Of a stretch of 64,000 nt of DNA, positions 1-11,444 are shown one piece after another. Under the pieces are notes generated by a model, which ran no database searches, was not told the DNA's origin, and saw nothing but the letters and a program-made list of their open reading frames with translations. The position numbers and the translations under genes are program-made. This DNA comes from Hygrophila difformis (Eukaryota > Streptophyta > Magnoliopsida > Lamiales > Acanthaceae). Location: NCBI GenBank assembly GCA_030278955.1, contig JAOANR010000004.1, positions 61,011,541 through 61,075,540 on the forward strand, in the 5' to 3' direction. The stretch's first letter is position 1. Each line of letters begins with the position of its first letter.

Positions 1-1517
1 CCACGTAGCCAAGACGAAACGGTGGACACTGCAACACAGTATCAGGTTGTTAGCAGCTATAGAAGCAGCGAATAGTTTGATGAACTGTACCTGGTAAATG
101 TAGCCGCAGATTATTGCATTAGTTAGTAGAAAAATGGCACGAAGACTTCTGGCCTCCACGGACACCCAAATAAGGCCAGAGAATCCAAGTGCAAGAAGTA
201 TCCAGGCAAAAACATGAGTTCCTGTCCGGCTTAAGAAACAAATAGGAAAACACATCCTTCTGTTGAATCATTTCTAAATTGTATACAAACAGATAATTGA
301 GTAGCATATTTTACCTGCCGAGTAGATTTACAACTGATTCTTTCTTGTTTTTATCAGCTCCCGTATCAAAATCATACACGTCGTTGCTGTTTAAATACAT
401 ACAGAGGTCATCCACAATGCCAATATACATTTCAAAATTGGTACCATTAAGAAAACACAAAATTTGACCTTAAGTTGACCCAAGCCATGACAGAAATGGA
501 GGAAGCTAATAGCATTAGATAACGGTGTCCAAAATATTGGCCAGTTTTCAAATAGGCTGCTGCACTTCCGACCTGTTTGTTGAATCATAAATTTGCAAAA
601 AGGTGAAAGCTAGACATGATGAGCTACAACAAAATTCATAAACAGGTACGCCACAAACTAAACTTTTCAACTCTTTTAAGCCTCAAGGTGAAACCACTGA
701 AGATCGCAACTATGTATTTCCAAAGAAAAATCTAAGTACAATGATTCAAATACACAAAAAACAAATTTAACAATCTCAAGGAGCTATCTTCTCTTTGGTA
801 CATCATTCCTCATCTCAAAAATTTACATTCAAACTACACAAATGACCCACCCAATCCTTACCGTTATAGGAATCAAAGCAACAGTATATATCGGTAACTT
901 GATCGCTCTCCATATCAGAGTTGCTTTAGAGATATTTTGTTCCTTCCCTTGTTCAGCATGAATATTACGGCACTTGAACAAAAATTGGCGACGGACTTGA
1001 GCGGAATCTAATTTTCCTAAGGCGATCTTGTTAAAGAATACTTTGGCGAACAATGGCCTTCGACCAGTATTCAAAAAGGAATGTACTCGGAAAGTCCTGA
1101 AACTTAAATAAGAAGGGACGATATGATTTAGAGTAATCAAAGGTAGCTAATATGATAGCTAAGTACATATTTTTAAGACCCCATCTGTTTTGGGCAAATT
1201 TTAGTTAGAAATGAGCTCATAGAAGTACACAAAATTGAACTTGTGGTCTGCATAACTCAGGAACAGTACCATAGCTAGCCCAACCTTAATCTGCTAGAGA
1301 AATTTGAAGCAGAAGCAATCCCGAAGCTCAATTCGAAGAACTATTACCAAAGTCCAACAATAATGAAAACGCCAAGAAACAATGCAGTTACGGACATAAA
1401 CACACTATCTTCAAAACCCACAGCGCACCTGTTTATTCTGCGGCTATCAACAAGTGGCTCGTCGAATCTGCCCAAGTCATAGCCAGGGCTCGCGTAACAG
1501 AACGCCGCCGCTGCCAT
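1..1517 (-). CDS. ABC4: 1,4-dihydroxy-2-naphthoate phytyltransferase, chloroplast (MenA/ABC4), 3' part beyond window
   Basis: UbiA-family membrane prenyltransferase that attaches the phytyl chain to 1,4-dihydroxy-2-naphthoate in chloroplast phylloquinone (vitamin K1) synthesis. Exons on the minus strand: 1517-1429, 1096-862, 572-469, 386-315, 229-91, 28-1; phases agree across every junction and all introns are GT-AG. About 222 residues are present; the family is near 380-390, so the last 160 or so lie beyond base 1. Recognisable blocks are ATLIWRAIKLPIYTVALIPIT, the aspartate-rich NDVYDFDTGADKNKKESVVN (prenyl-diphosphate/metal site, starting at exon 4), SRTGTHVFAWILLALGFSG and CGYIYQCPPFRLGY. 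Exon 1 gives an Ala-rich start (MAAAAFCYASPGY); its ATG at 1517 is the first in frame and suits the start of a transit peptide, but exon 1 is the least certain exon. Function from family resemblance. Confidence 0.88.
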
Positions 1518-1789
1518 AGCCGGAGGCGCCGCTCAACTCCGCTACTGTGATTGATTGATAAAACGACAGCCAATCAAGGACGAGGAAAAGAACCTAACTT
1601 CCCTCGTAACCAACCAGGGATAAAATTGATTGCTTTATTATGGCAACTTGAAAGAACAATGAGATTGAAAAGGGGATTAACAAATAGCCAAGAAAGTGGT
1701 GCAGAGTGCACAGAAGCCCAAATAGATAATGAAAAGTTTCGGAAAAATAAAATAAAATAAAATAAAAGGCGGAATCTTTTGAGGGACAC
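1518..1789. other. Upstream region of the phytyltransferase gene
   Basis: Presumed promoter side of the minus-strand gene, ending at a hAT-like MITE. It contains a short AAAAT-type microsatellite at about 1743-1767. I see no clear TATA box and no gene. Confidence 0.4.
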
Positions 1790-2277
1790 TAGGGCAGTTT
1801 GGATTGGTTTTTAAAAAAAGTAGAAACCAAAAGTAGAAGCAGAAGTGAAAGCCAAAAGTAGAAGCAGGTAACTTTTGTGTTTGGATGGAATATTTAAAAA
1901 GCAACTTTTTTTCAAAAGTGCGTTTGAATATGTAAAAGTGAAAAGTGCTTTTGAAATGTGTAAATTACCAAAAAGGATATGTTATTTATATATAATAGTA
2001 TATATTTATAGTGTAATTAAAATAAATTAATAGGGGCATTTATGACTCTGCACACATTAGTAGGTGTTTTTGGCTTCTGCTTTTCGGAGAAGCACCCCTG
2101 GGATGCTTCTCCCAGAAGCACCCCTGGGATGCTTCTCCCAGAAGCACTTTTACAGCTTTTCGATGTGCTTTTGCTTTTTCCCAAAAGCCAAAACAAACAC
2201 TCTTTTTTCTTTAAAAGTGCTTTTGGCAGAAGCAAAAGCCAAAATCACTTCAAAATAAGCCATTCTAAACGGCCCTA
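1790..2277. mobile_element. hAT-like non-autonomous element (MITE)
   Basis: Ends are inverted repeats: TAGGGCAGTTTGGATTGG on the left and the complement of TAGGGCCGTTTAGAATGG on the right. The interior is rich in AGAAGC/AAAAGC motifs in both orientations, as in hAT subterminal repeats. No coding capacity. I could not find a convincing 8-bp target duplication, so the superfamily is inferred from the ends. Confidence 0.6.
2091..2142. repeat. 26-bp tandem duplication inside the hAT-like MITE
   Basis: Two perfect adjacent copies of a 26-bp unit that begins AGCACCCCTGGGATGCTTCT. The unit is itself partly palindromic (GGGAGAAGC/GCTTCTCCC). Confidence 0.85.
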
Positions 2278-3521
2278 AAGGTGAGTATTTACTGTTTTAT
2301 GAGATTGATTTGTTTAGAAAAACATGTACAGTATAATAGTAAAATTTGCCCACACGTCTAACACCCAAACCCAAAGGCTTGAATTGGATGAGTTCCAAAT
2401 AGTAGGTGTATAAAACAAAAACTTGTCAATTTCGGTCCAATCGTTGGCAGGGGACGGACAAGAAGATTCACCTGATCAATTTCCTTAATTCACTTTTGAG
2501 CTATGGTGACAACCTTGTTCTGCGGTTGAAATCTGCAAGTTGAACAAAAACATGGTTTGACCTTTGAAGAGCCGTAGTGTAATAAATTAAAGAAGCGATT
2601 CCCTAGCTGTTCATCGCGTTAAAGAACCTTTCACATACTGCAGACTGGGGGGGAAAGGCAAACAAATAAACCAGGCATCACTCAAGTGCACAAATCTTAA
2701 CCAGCAAAAGAGGAATTACACCATTATGCACAGGGAAAGCTAAAAGGATGATATGATACTCCCATTGGTAGTAGGATAATGTTGGCATGTTCGGACTCGG
2801 TCAACAAGCCATTACATCACATAGCCAAGACAATTTAAATTTTCTAGGCCAATTCCACTACATACGATATGTCAATCAGCAGTATAATTTTTTTTGAAAG
2901 AGGTGGTATTGCTTCCATTACGAATCACTACTAGTCAAGACGAAAGAAGATTGAATGCATAGTAATAAATCAATGATAAACCATTACTATTGTTTAAAAG
3001 CAATGAAAAGCAGCTGCCTGCTGCCCTCACCTTCTTTCTTATCCAAAGATAAGGCCTTCTTACTGCAATCTTCCTCAGATTTTTGGAGGCTACACCATCA
3101 TCACAGGGAGTGCTAGATAGTAATAAGAAGATAAGGTTTTCCAAAGGAATGGCAGCCCACAAACTCTAAATAATTGAGTTGTCCTTGCCACAAAATACTC
3201 TACCAATTAGATAGGGGTTTAGATCCATATTTGTCAATGGTTCTATCTATAGTTCTATAAAAGTTTTTTAACAATTAGACTTCAATATTTTAGTAACAGC
3301 TGACTATATCAAATACTACTAACTTAGTGGTAGAATTTTAGTGCAGGGATCTACTGCTCGAAGTAATTAAGTTACTTGAGTCGAATGAAACGGTGACTAT
3401 AATTTAAAGTTGCATAATTTGTCTCATATATAATTCCTTAAAAGTTGAATAATTTAGGAATATGAGTTTACTAAATTTATTATTTTTATATTATAAATGT
3501 GTGTATATTTAAAAAGAATAA
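2278..3521. other. Intergenic, no gene recognised
   Basis: No coding region I can defend. On the minus strand near 2500-2550 an acceptor-like TTGCAG is followed by a short open stretch (FQPQNKVVTIAQK then stop), which might be a stray last exon; I could not link it to upstream exons. Confidence 0.35.
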
Positions 3522-3779
3522 TACTCCATCTGTCTCATTTAAAATGTCTTGTTTGATTTCTTCACACAATTCAATGCATTTTTTTCAACCGTTAATATCT
3601 CAAAATATGTACGACGAAAAATTATGAAAATATATATTCTAAAATTACATGATTATACGATTCTAACATGACCCAACTTGACTATTTTTTCCCAAATATA
3701 TATTTGTAATGAAATTGAGTCAAAGTTAACAGTGCTAAAAAACCAAACAAGATATCTTATGCGGGGGACGGAGGGAGTA
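3522..3779. mobile_element. Stowaway-type MITE
   Basis: About 258 bp, bounded by TACTCCATCTGTCTC and its inverted counterpart GGGGGACGGAGGGAGTA, with TA at both ends as in Tc1/mariner-derived Stowaway elements. The interior matches the copies at 27631 and 51372 (TATATTCTAAAATTACATG, AACAGTG). Confidence 0.85.
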
Positions 3780-3832
3780 ACTCATTTGGTCATGTCTGTG
3801 ACATCAATTGTCGATAAGTTTACTAATTATTA
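3777..3832. repeat. Direct repeat, copy 1 (copy 2 at 7141-7196)
   Basis: About 56 bp beginning GTAACTCATTTGGTCATGTC is repeated with about one change at 7141-7196, on the far side of the Gypsy remnant. Confidence 0.8.
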
Positions 3833-4129
3833 TCAATTAAGTTCCTATCCTTAATCCCCTAATTCTGGATATCCAGAACTTGATACAAATGGGGTGTTTT
3901 GTGATGTTCTGTGTCTGTCATTGATTTCTTCCCATTTTAATTGCAATCATGATAAGGAAAGGCAATCCGGCATGCAATTAAATGGCCACTTAAATTTCGT
4001 GTGTGATTTATTATCCTAAAAATGAGGGGGCTGGCATTAATGTGGGAGTTACCATGATCATTATTGATGCTGGAAAGTCTATATAAATGCATAAACAGAA
4101 AAACATTTAGTAACACCATCAAAATTATA

Positions 4130-4380
4130 ATAATACAGCCGGTTGGATGGTTAGCAACATTTCAAAATTATAAAAATAGCGTAGTCATGTGGAAACCAGT
4201 GTTAGCACAACATTTTTTGATGATTTGGATGGTTAGCACAACATATCATACGTTTGTTTTTTTTTTTTTTTTTATATGTAGCACAACATTTCAGAAGGCA
4301 ATTATTAGCATATCATCTGTAAGGTTGTAGTGAATCAATGGATTACAATAGCACATCAGTTTTGGAGTCCAGCACAACAT
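4130..4380. repeat. Motif-rich tract, GTTAGCACAACATTT family (left part)
   Basis: The motif (GGTT)AGCACAACATTT and close variants recur irregularly here and again at 6595-6790, on the other side of the Gypsy remnant. Not coding; a poly-T run lies at 4258-4274. Confidence 0.6.
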
Positions 4381-4381
4381 G

Positions 4382-6184
4382 AAACTGTCAAAATGCTCCT
4401 TTGCTCAGAAGTCTATTCACTTCCTTGGGTACATTATTGAATAAGGGAGGATTAAAGTGGACTCAAAGAAAGTACAGGCCATCGAAGAGTGGCATCCGCC
4501 GCAGAATGTCCACGATGTTAGGTCCTTCTTGGGGTTGGCTAACTATTATCGACGCTTTGTCAAGGGATATTCTGCTATCGCCAAACCAATGACGGACCTA
4601 ACCAAGAAGTCAGAGAAATGGGACTGGTGTCCTCGGTGGGAAGAAGCTTTCAAGGCGCTAAAACAGGCGATGACCACGAGCCCGGTCCTAGCCTTGCCCG
4701 ACATGGGAAAATCGTTCGAAGTCGAAACGGATGCGCTGAGCCGTAGGGCGGACCTTGAAAAGGAGCATATCCTGACCTCTCTCTCAGCCAGCTCGGCCTC
4801 GACGGAAATCCGGAACCTCATCAAGCGATTATCGGAGTCGGACCACGTGGTCAAGCAATTGAAGCAACTGGTGGTCACAGGTTCCACACGAAAGTTCTAA
4901 ATTGATGAGGGACTATTGATGACGAAAGGGAGCCGGTTGTATGTCCCAAGAGGGGGGATTTGCGCAGACGGTTAATCTCGGAGTGCCACGATATGCTCTG
5001 GGCAGGACACGCAGGAGGAGAGAGGACTCTAGCTCTGCTTCAAAGAGCGTATTATTGGCCACAGATGGGGAATGAAGTCGAAGCTTATGTCCGTTCATGC
5101 CTCATTTGCCAACAAGATAAGGCCGACCATCAGAGTATAAAGGGGCCTTCTTCAACCCTTACCAACACCTACTAGGCCTTGGGAGAGTATTTCGATGGAT
5201 TATATTTCTGCGCTGCCCAAGGTAGGAGACCTGGGAAGCATCATCGTCGTGGTGGACCGATTTTCCAAATATGCCACATTCATGACGGCTCCACAACATG
5301 TCACGGCCGAGACAACGGCTCATCTATTTGTCAATGTGGTGAAGTACTGGGGAGTACCCAAAGATATCGTCACTGACAGGGATCAAAAATTCACGAGCCC
5401 TTTTTGGTCGGAATTATTCAAACTGATGGGCTCAAACCTCAGTATGAGCTCGAGTTACCACCCACAATTCGATGGGCAAACGGAGAGATTCAATTCAATG
5501 CTCGAGAAGTATTTTCAGCTCTTTGTGAGCGGTAACCAAAAGGACTGGGTGAAGTTGTTGGATGCGGCCCAGCTATGCTTTAACTCCCAAAAGTGCTCCA
5601 CAACGAACCATAGCCCGTTCGAAGTGGTGACTGGACAGCAACCCCTCCTCCCCCACACTTTGGACGCAACACGAGGTTGGAGTTCCTCCCGGGCGGTAAA
5701 TTTTTGCTAAGGAGTGGGCAGAGAATCTTGAGTTAGCCAGAAGTTACTTAACTAAGGCCCAAAAGCACATGAAGAAACATGCAGATCAGAAGAGGAGATT
5801 TGCGGAGTTTCGGATTGGGGACCAAGTTTTGGTGAAAGCTCCTGACCCACTCTTAACCCAATGTGTTCGAGGACGAGATCCCCGATTTCTACAGAAGTAC
5901 GTGGGGCCGTGCTCGATCATGAAAAGAATAGTGAATGTGGCTTACAAGGTTCAGCTTCCACCATGATGGAGAATGCACAATGTTATTCACGTGAGCCAGC
6001 TGAAGCCATTTTGGAACACCGGGTAGCTCAAACTAAAAAGAGGAGATATGATGAGTACCTGGTAAAGTGGGCGGGATGTTCGACGGAGGAGACCACTTGG
6101 GAGCGAACCACGGAGAAGAATGCTCTCAAACCTCTCGTCGAAGACTTTTGGAGAGCCACGGCGACGAGGGCATCGCCAACTTAG
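4382..6184 (+). pseudogene. Gypsy pol pseudogene (RT end, integrase, chromodomain)
   Basis: Broken coding part of the element above. Open pieces lie at 4457-4900, 4960-5175, 5195-5710, 5769-5966 and 5861-6184 in shifting frames. At about 4728-4740 the RT/RNase H start (EVETDA) runs directly into DALSRRADL, which is normally found after RNase H, so the RNase H domain has been deleted cleanly. The integrase triad region is largely readable. No product is expected. Confidence 0.88.
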
Positions 6185-6195
6185 CGGGGGGAGAA

Positions 6196-6589
6196 TGTTG
6201 ACCGATGGCCAAAGGCTCCGCTTGATGGTCGCCCTTGGCCCCGCAGTCCCGAAGCTTAAGTGTTTACTGCTTTCTATTTACTGCTTTCCTAGAAGCCGTG
6301 TATAGTTGTGTGCAGCGTCTTGCCGTTGTGCCCCTCAGCAAGGCACTTCGGGTGGACTAGTTGACCTTTCGGTCTCTAACCACATTTTTATGGCTTTTGT
6401 TTTGCAGTTACTGTAAGGGTCGTCTGCCGTTGGAATCTAAATTGAAGTATCACATAGTTTCCGGAGTTGCTCTATGATGCTGTCCAACCCGACCCTTCGG
6501 ATGGACCGTTTGGCGGAATAGTGCTGGGAATCAGTCTATTAGCCACACGGTGCGCCGCAGTCCAGATACGGACCCGGCGCCCCGTGACA
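6196..6589 (+). repeat. Putative 3' LTR of the Gypsy remnant
   Basis: Starts TGTTGACCGATGG right after the polypurine tract and ends CCCCGTGACA, giving TG...CA ends and about 394 bp. It is more GC-rich than its surroundings. No second LTR is present to confirm the borders. Confidence 0.6.
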
Positions 6590-6594
6590 GTAAC

Positions 6595-6790
6595 ATTTTG
6601 AAAAGTCATAGAAAATTAATTCACACAGTTCAATAACATTTTTTGATGGTTAGCACAACTATTAGGAATTGTGAAAATAGCATATTCATGTGGGTGCACA
6701 GCATCTTTTTATGACTTTGATGATTAGCACTTAGCATGATATTTTTATGGTTAGCACAACATTTGAGAAGAAAAGGCCTAGGATATCATC
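6595..6790. repeat. Motif-rich tract, GTTAGCACAACATTT family (right part)
   Basis: Continues the left tract at 4130-4380: TTTTTTGATGGTTAGCACAAC, TGGTTAGCACAACATTTGAG and related phrases. The Gypsy element seems to lie inside this tract. Confidence 0.6.
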
Positions 6791-7384
6791 TGCAAGGTGA
6801 ATTGAAGCCATAGACTACAATAAAATCTTAACTTTTTGCGGAAATAAAACCTTGCCTTCGTAAGAAAGAAAAATTGGGCAGAAGGCTTTTGTGTCCCTAC
6901 AATTACGGAATTATTAATATAGATATAAAACCTAATTATCTCATTAATTACCAATGTAAAAAAGGAAAACTATAATCATATAAATCATCCAGCTCATACT
7001 ATTACACACAGCATAAATCATTGGATACATAACATTTAGGCATATCCTGATTCAGGATAGGACCACAATCCAATTATTATATTTATCATTCAATTATATT
7101 AATGGAATTCATTTGGTCCTTTGACTTTTAATGAGTTTTAGTAACTCATTTGGTCATGTCTGTGACATCAATTGTCGATAATTTTACTAATTATTAAATT
7201 TATCATTCAATTATATTAATAGAATTCATTTGGTCCTTTGACTTTTAATGAGTTTAATTTGTACTTCGAAATCAACTACACATATTCGCTCGACTTGACT
7301 TCCACACATTTGTTGATATTCGAGTGGCATTATATGGAAAAAAATACATAGACCCCCGAAATAAATTATTATTACTATATTTAG
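6791..7384. other. Intergenic with short direct repeats
   Basis: No gene. A 57-bp sequence starting ATTTATCATTCAATTATATT occurs at 7081-7137 and again at 7198-7254. The second copy of the 56-bp repeat (7141-7196) lies between them. Confidence 0.6.
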
Positions 7385-7774
7385 AGGGTGTTTGCTTGTG
7401 CGTTTTGGGACATATTATCTAATTATTGCGTTTGCAAAACATAAATAATCAGTTAATCATGTTTGTGTACTAACTTCCAATAATTTATTATTTGCGTTTT
7501 GAGGGAATGAAAACGCTATTTTCTTGCAGCTACATTTTGGTGCTGCAAGAAAATTGCGTTTAGCCAAAATAGATTTTACCATATTGTTGCCTTTTGAGGT
7601 AATGAAAAACGCAAATCCAAATACTTTTTAATGATTATCTGATTATTGCGATTTGAAACATCATAAGCTCATCCAAACATTTAATTTTCAACAGCACGTT
7701 TTGTAACAGCAATTATCTGATTATCCATTTTTTAAATGCTGCAGCACTTTTTAAAACGCACATCCAAACACCCT
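7385..7774. mobile_element. MITE with GGGTGTTTG inverted ends
   Basis: Ends GAGGGTGTTTGCTTGTGCGT and the complement of AGGGTGTTTGGATGTGCGT face each other over about 390 bp. The interior repeats TTATCTGATTATTGCG-like phrases in both orientations. No coding. The superfamily (hAT or PIF) is undecided because no clear target duplication was found. Confidence 0.6.
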
Positions 7775-8151
7775 ATCCTCTTAGAATATGCATTTGAAAT
7801 TTCAAAGATTGAGTTATAGCTAGTCTCTCGCTTCCCTTAAATTAAACCCTGTATGTGTCTGTGACATACAATAACAATTGCATTGGGTGGCGAACCATCA
7901 TTTATTTACGAGTACATTAAAGATTCATCACTGATGCTGCCTCACAATCCACCAAATAACAAAACACTTTCAGGCACTACGATGTTTCCTTCCTCAGGCT
8001 AAATGGCTAATATAAAATTCACACACCGAATATATATATACACCATGCAAAATTTACCAGATATCCAGAATAGAAAAAGAGTTTGGGGGGGATATGTAAA
8101 TTCAATTTGGACAAGAGTAATAAATAAAATTATTTTACAAAGATCCCACAG

Positions 8152-10691
8152 TTACACTCTACTACTCTTCTCACCAATCTTGACAACAACAAAGAAGACA
8201 AGTCTATAAACAATCACCATCCCAAACAGTACGCCAAGATCCACCCACTTTGAGTACCCCATCTCCACCTGCCACACATCTCTCAGCACACTCTCCCCAT
8301 CCATGTAGTAAGAAGTAGTAGTAGTAGTAGTAGAACTCCCCCCACCCTCCACTCCTCCATCTATTACACTGAATCTCCTCCCCCCTCCGAACTCATTCTT
8401 GTACAGCCCCTGGAACGCGTACTTATGGAACGCCACGTAGTACATCGGATACTTCCAGAATACCCTCGGCAGGTTCCCCGGCAGCTGAAAGAATCCCCCG
8501 CTCAGCATCATCAGCCCCTGTATCCCCGCCCCCACTATCAGCCCCTGCAGGAAATTCGGCATCAAGCTCGCCACCGTCATCATCAGGATCTCCACCAGCA
8601 TCATCGACGCCATCAGGACCATCACCAGGTAACAAAATTCAATCTTCCCCCTGTGGAGGCCGGCCAGGAAGTACGTGATCCCGCCCGGTACTGCGGAGTT
8701 GAGCAGCAGGAACGGCACGGACGAAACCGTGTTGCCGAACACGAATGCTGCTGCGCCGTAGTGACCGTTCAGTCTCTCGTGGCGGAACACCTTCAGGTCT
8801 TGTACGAAGGAAGGGAATCCGCCGATGGCCATTATGGTTAACAGTGAAGCCACGAACATAAGCAGTGACCCCCTTTCCTACATCAACGACACATGACGAC
8901 GAAAGCATTTTGATGCAATCTTGTAGTTAATCAGTGAGATGGCGATGATCGGGGACTTACTAATTACCTGAATGGAATGATCGTTATTGCCCACGTCGTA
9001 AAAAACGGTGCCTAATCCGAGTGCTAAAGCGACGTAAATGGCGAGGCGCGACCAGTAGTAGCCACGGTCACGATACATGTTGATGAATGAACGTTTGGTG
9101 AGGATTAGGCATTGTGTGAACAAGTTGGATTGTGTGTGTTCCTTCTTGGTTGTTGACTCAATCGCCTAAAGATGTAAAATTTAATGTAGGAACTTGTTGG
9201 ATGTAATAAGAAAGCAAGATATGTATGCCCTTTTTAGCCATGGTTCAACTTCTTCTTACTGTATTTCGTATTTCAGCCAGCGTTGTCTTCATCCGCACGC
9301 CTATGTACGATAAGTTGTAGGATTTCACAAGGAGGGTAATCACCTCATTCGCTGAATAAAAGCTTCCATTTCCCTGTTCGATGTCCTAAAGGACAAAAAC
9401 ACGGGTCTAATAATATAAGGAGAAATGACAGAATAACTTGGGCGAAGATTTCTAAAAGTCAATGATAATCATACTCACTCATATTCATACATACCTCGTA
9501 GAAATCCGTGTTTATCATTTTGAGATAGTGATCGGCTGGATTTTGTAGGGGCGGACATGGAAACCCATTTGTGGTGAAAAACTAGGCAACAAAATCAGAC
9601 AACAAATTAAAGTTAAACCAACAAGACAAGAAAAGAATTATTCCTAGTCTCCTACAATGAATAAGCAGCATGTGTAATTGAGCATTAACAAATTGCATAG
9701 ACGACTCGCCTCGTTTGCAGAGGAGGAGGGGCCAAAGTAGACCATTTTTCCCGACGAAAGGAGGCACAAATTGTGGAGGAGCTGGAAGACTTCACTGGTG
9801 GGTTGATGGATGGACAAGACGACCGTCATTCCATATTCACGGGCGAGTTTGAGCACTCTTCTAACGATGAAGTAAGAAGCCGCACTGTCGAGTCCACTGG
9901 TGGGTTCGTCGAGGAAGAGGAGGCTGGGCCGCCTGACGAGCTCAATGCAAATGCTGAGCCTCCTCTTCTGGCCATTGCTGAGTCCCTTTCTCCCCCATTC
10001 ACCTATCCGGGTGTCCATGGATTCCTGCAGCCCCATCTCCCTTATAGCACTCTCCGCCGTATCGCGTTTTTCACTTTCCGACATGGTCGTGGGCAGTTGC
10101 AGCTGTGCCGAGTAGTTAACGGCCTCGCGGACCGTCAGCGTCCATGTAAGGGCATCCTCTTGCGTCACATAAGCCTAAATTAAATTGTATTTCACGATTA
10201 AAACAGGGGCAATAAAATTGAACGAGAGATTGCGTATTGGCATTCCATTTTCCATTACCGAAGTTCCATAGGCAAGCTTTTGCTTCCTGCCGTTGATCAA
10301 GATTTCACCTTTCTGCCTCGTTTTCGAGCTCAATCTCCCTGACATTGATTGCTCTCGTCACAGGAGCATATAAGGAAAGGTAATGACTTTAATTAATTTC
10401 GATGACAACGAATGGAATACCTGCCAGTGCGTCGAGAAGTGTGGATTTGCCGCAGCCGGAAGGACCCATGATGGCCAATACCTCGCCAGGGGAGGCGTAC
10501 CCTGTGATGCCTTGAAGAAGTGGTTTGTTCCCACCTTTGCTCCTTGTGGAAACTGTGATGCATAGATCCTCCCATGTCAGGTAAACTCCTCGGTTTCTAT
10601 TTATTACAGGATAGGATTGCGAATGGTCTGGATCAGTTGGGGATGAATTTGGATTCTCCGGGCAATGTGGGGAAGAAGAAAATGGAGCCAT
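8152..10691 (-). CDS. ABC transporter G family half-transporter (ABCG1-like), 650 aa
   Basis: Half-size ABCG (WBC) transporter, nucleotide-binding domain followed by six membrane segments. It works as a dimer in a membrane, typically exporting lipids, waxes or other hydrophobic compounds; substrate unknown here. Exons (minus): 10691-10421, 10338-10259, 10174-9710, 9581-9495, 9385-9260, 9165-8968, 8877-8152; total 1953 nt, phases consistent. Walker A is GPSGCGKST, Walker [15 protein letters not shown], the H-loop [10 protein letters not shown]; membrane-domain marks are [23 protein letters not shown] and [19 protein letters not shown]. Two oddities: the signature loop reads LSNGQ rather than LSGGQ, and the intron after exon 3 uses a GC donor. 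A poly-Thr run (ACT repeat, near 8315) lies in the last extracellular loop. Best match by memory is the plant ABCG1-like group; the exact orthologue is uncertain. Confidence 0.93.
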
Positions 10692-10775
10692 TTCTTAGAA
10701 GAAATGTACTAGTATGACATTAATGGAGGGGGAGGGTGTGTATGGTTGAAGGATTTAGTAGAGCTCGCCGGGAGT

Positions 10776-10783
10776 TTATTTAT
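10776..10783 (-). promoter_or_regulatory. Possible TATA box of the ABCG gene
   Basis: ATAAATAA on the minus strand about 85 bp before the ATG at 10691. Position is reasonable; the match is imperfect. Confidence 0.35.
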
Positions 10784-11444
10784 GCGTTAATTTGTTTACA
10801 TGTGTGTATAGAATCTGTGGGTGAAGACAAGGCAAAAATGGCTGGATTGGCTCGTTTGTCCACTCACTCTCGTGACTGCAGACAGACTTGGATATATTAC
10901 ACATTTACATCTGCATGTAGTATTTTATTTTATTTTTCTATTTTTTTACTTTGCCGATAAATTATAGTACTACAAGGTATAAAAAAAATATATAATAAAG
11001 TAATATATTGTAAAATAATACTACTAACTTAGTCAACACTGTGTATTTCAAGTTGTAACCTGCATAGATTCCAATCTTCATTCTATCCATCTATATCCCT
11101 CATTTATTTTATTGGTAATTTGTCCAACTTAGTCAACACTTAAGTCCCATTTTCCAATAATAAAATTCTTAAATTAAATTTACCTCTTTCTTAAGTGTTC
11201 CAAGTTCCAACCGAGCTCTAAATATTTATACTTTTTTCAAGAATCCAGTCTCTAATTCCTATTTTATTTTTTCACCTTATTATATATACCAACTCTTACT
11301 AGTTACTACTATTTGAATCTCAATATCGCTTCATAAATCCAGTCGTTTCATAAATCCAATTCTCCACGAAACAATTATATAAACTGCTAGGACTCTCAAA
11401 TTGATAAAAATAAGGATTTCAAGTAGGGAAACAAAATAATAACA
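10784..11444. other. Intergenic, upstream of ABCG and of a possible small gene
   Basis: AT-rich, no gene recognised. TATATAAA at 11376-11383 stands 62 bp before a short plus-strand ORF starting at 11445. Confidence 0.4.

Larger units (their letters stand above)
4378..6589 (+). mobile_element. Decayed Ty3/Gypsy chromovirus fragment with one LTR
   Basis: Pol remnants in order: the end of reverse transcriptase (from about 4382, with an in-frame TAA at 4442; then [16 protein letters not shown]), a missing RNase H, a zinc-binding integrase head (H...H...C-L-I-C near 4988-5115), the integrase core (DYISALP, VTDRDQKF, SSSYHPQFDGQTERFN at 5195-5500), and a C-terminal chromodomain (YLVKWAGCSTEETTWE, about 6055-6100). 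Reading frames change several times, so it is dead. Gag, protease, most of RT and the 5' LTR are absent. A purine tract GCGGGGGGAGAA precedes a putative 3' LTR at 6196. Confidence 0.9.

Noticed and set aside
1097..1140. Start of the phytyltransferase at 1140
   Set aside because: That codon is TTG. A strong acceptor TTTCAG at 1097-1102 joins in phase to an upstream exon with an ATG at 1517.
2042..2278. Two overlapping frames around 2042-2278
   Set aside because: They translate the repetitive interior of the hAT-like MITE.
8425..8908. Open frames on the plus and alternate minus frames over the last ABCG exon
   Set aside because: High GC and His/Arg-rich translation in antisense; the ABCG frame is fully conserved.
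9773..10183. 136-codon plus-strand frame over ABCG exon 3
   Set aside because: Shadow of the Walker B/signature exon; no independent features.
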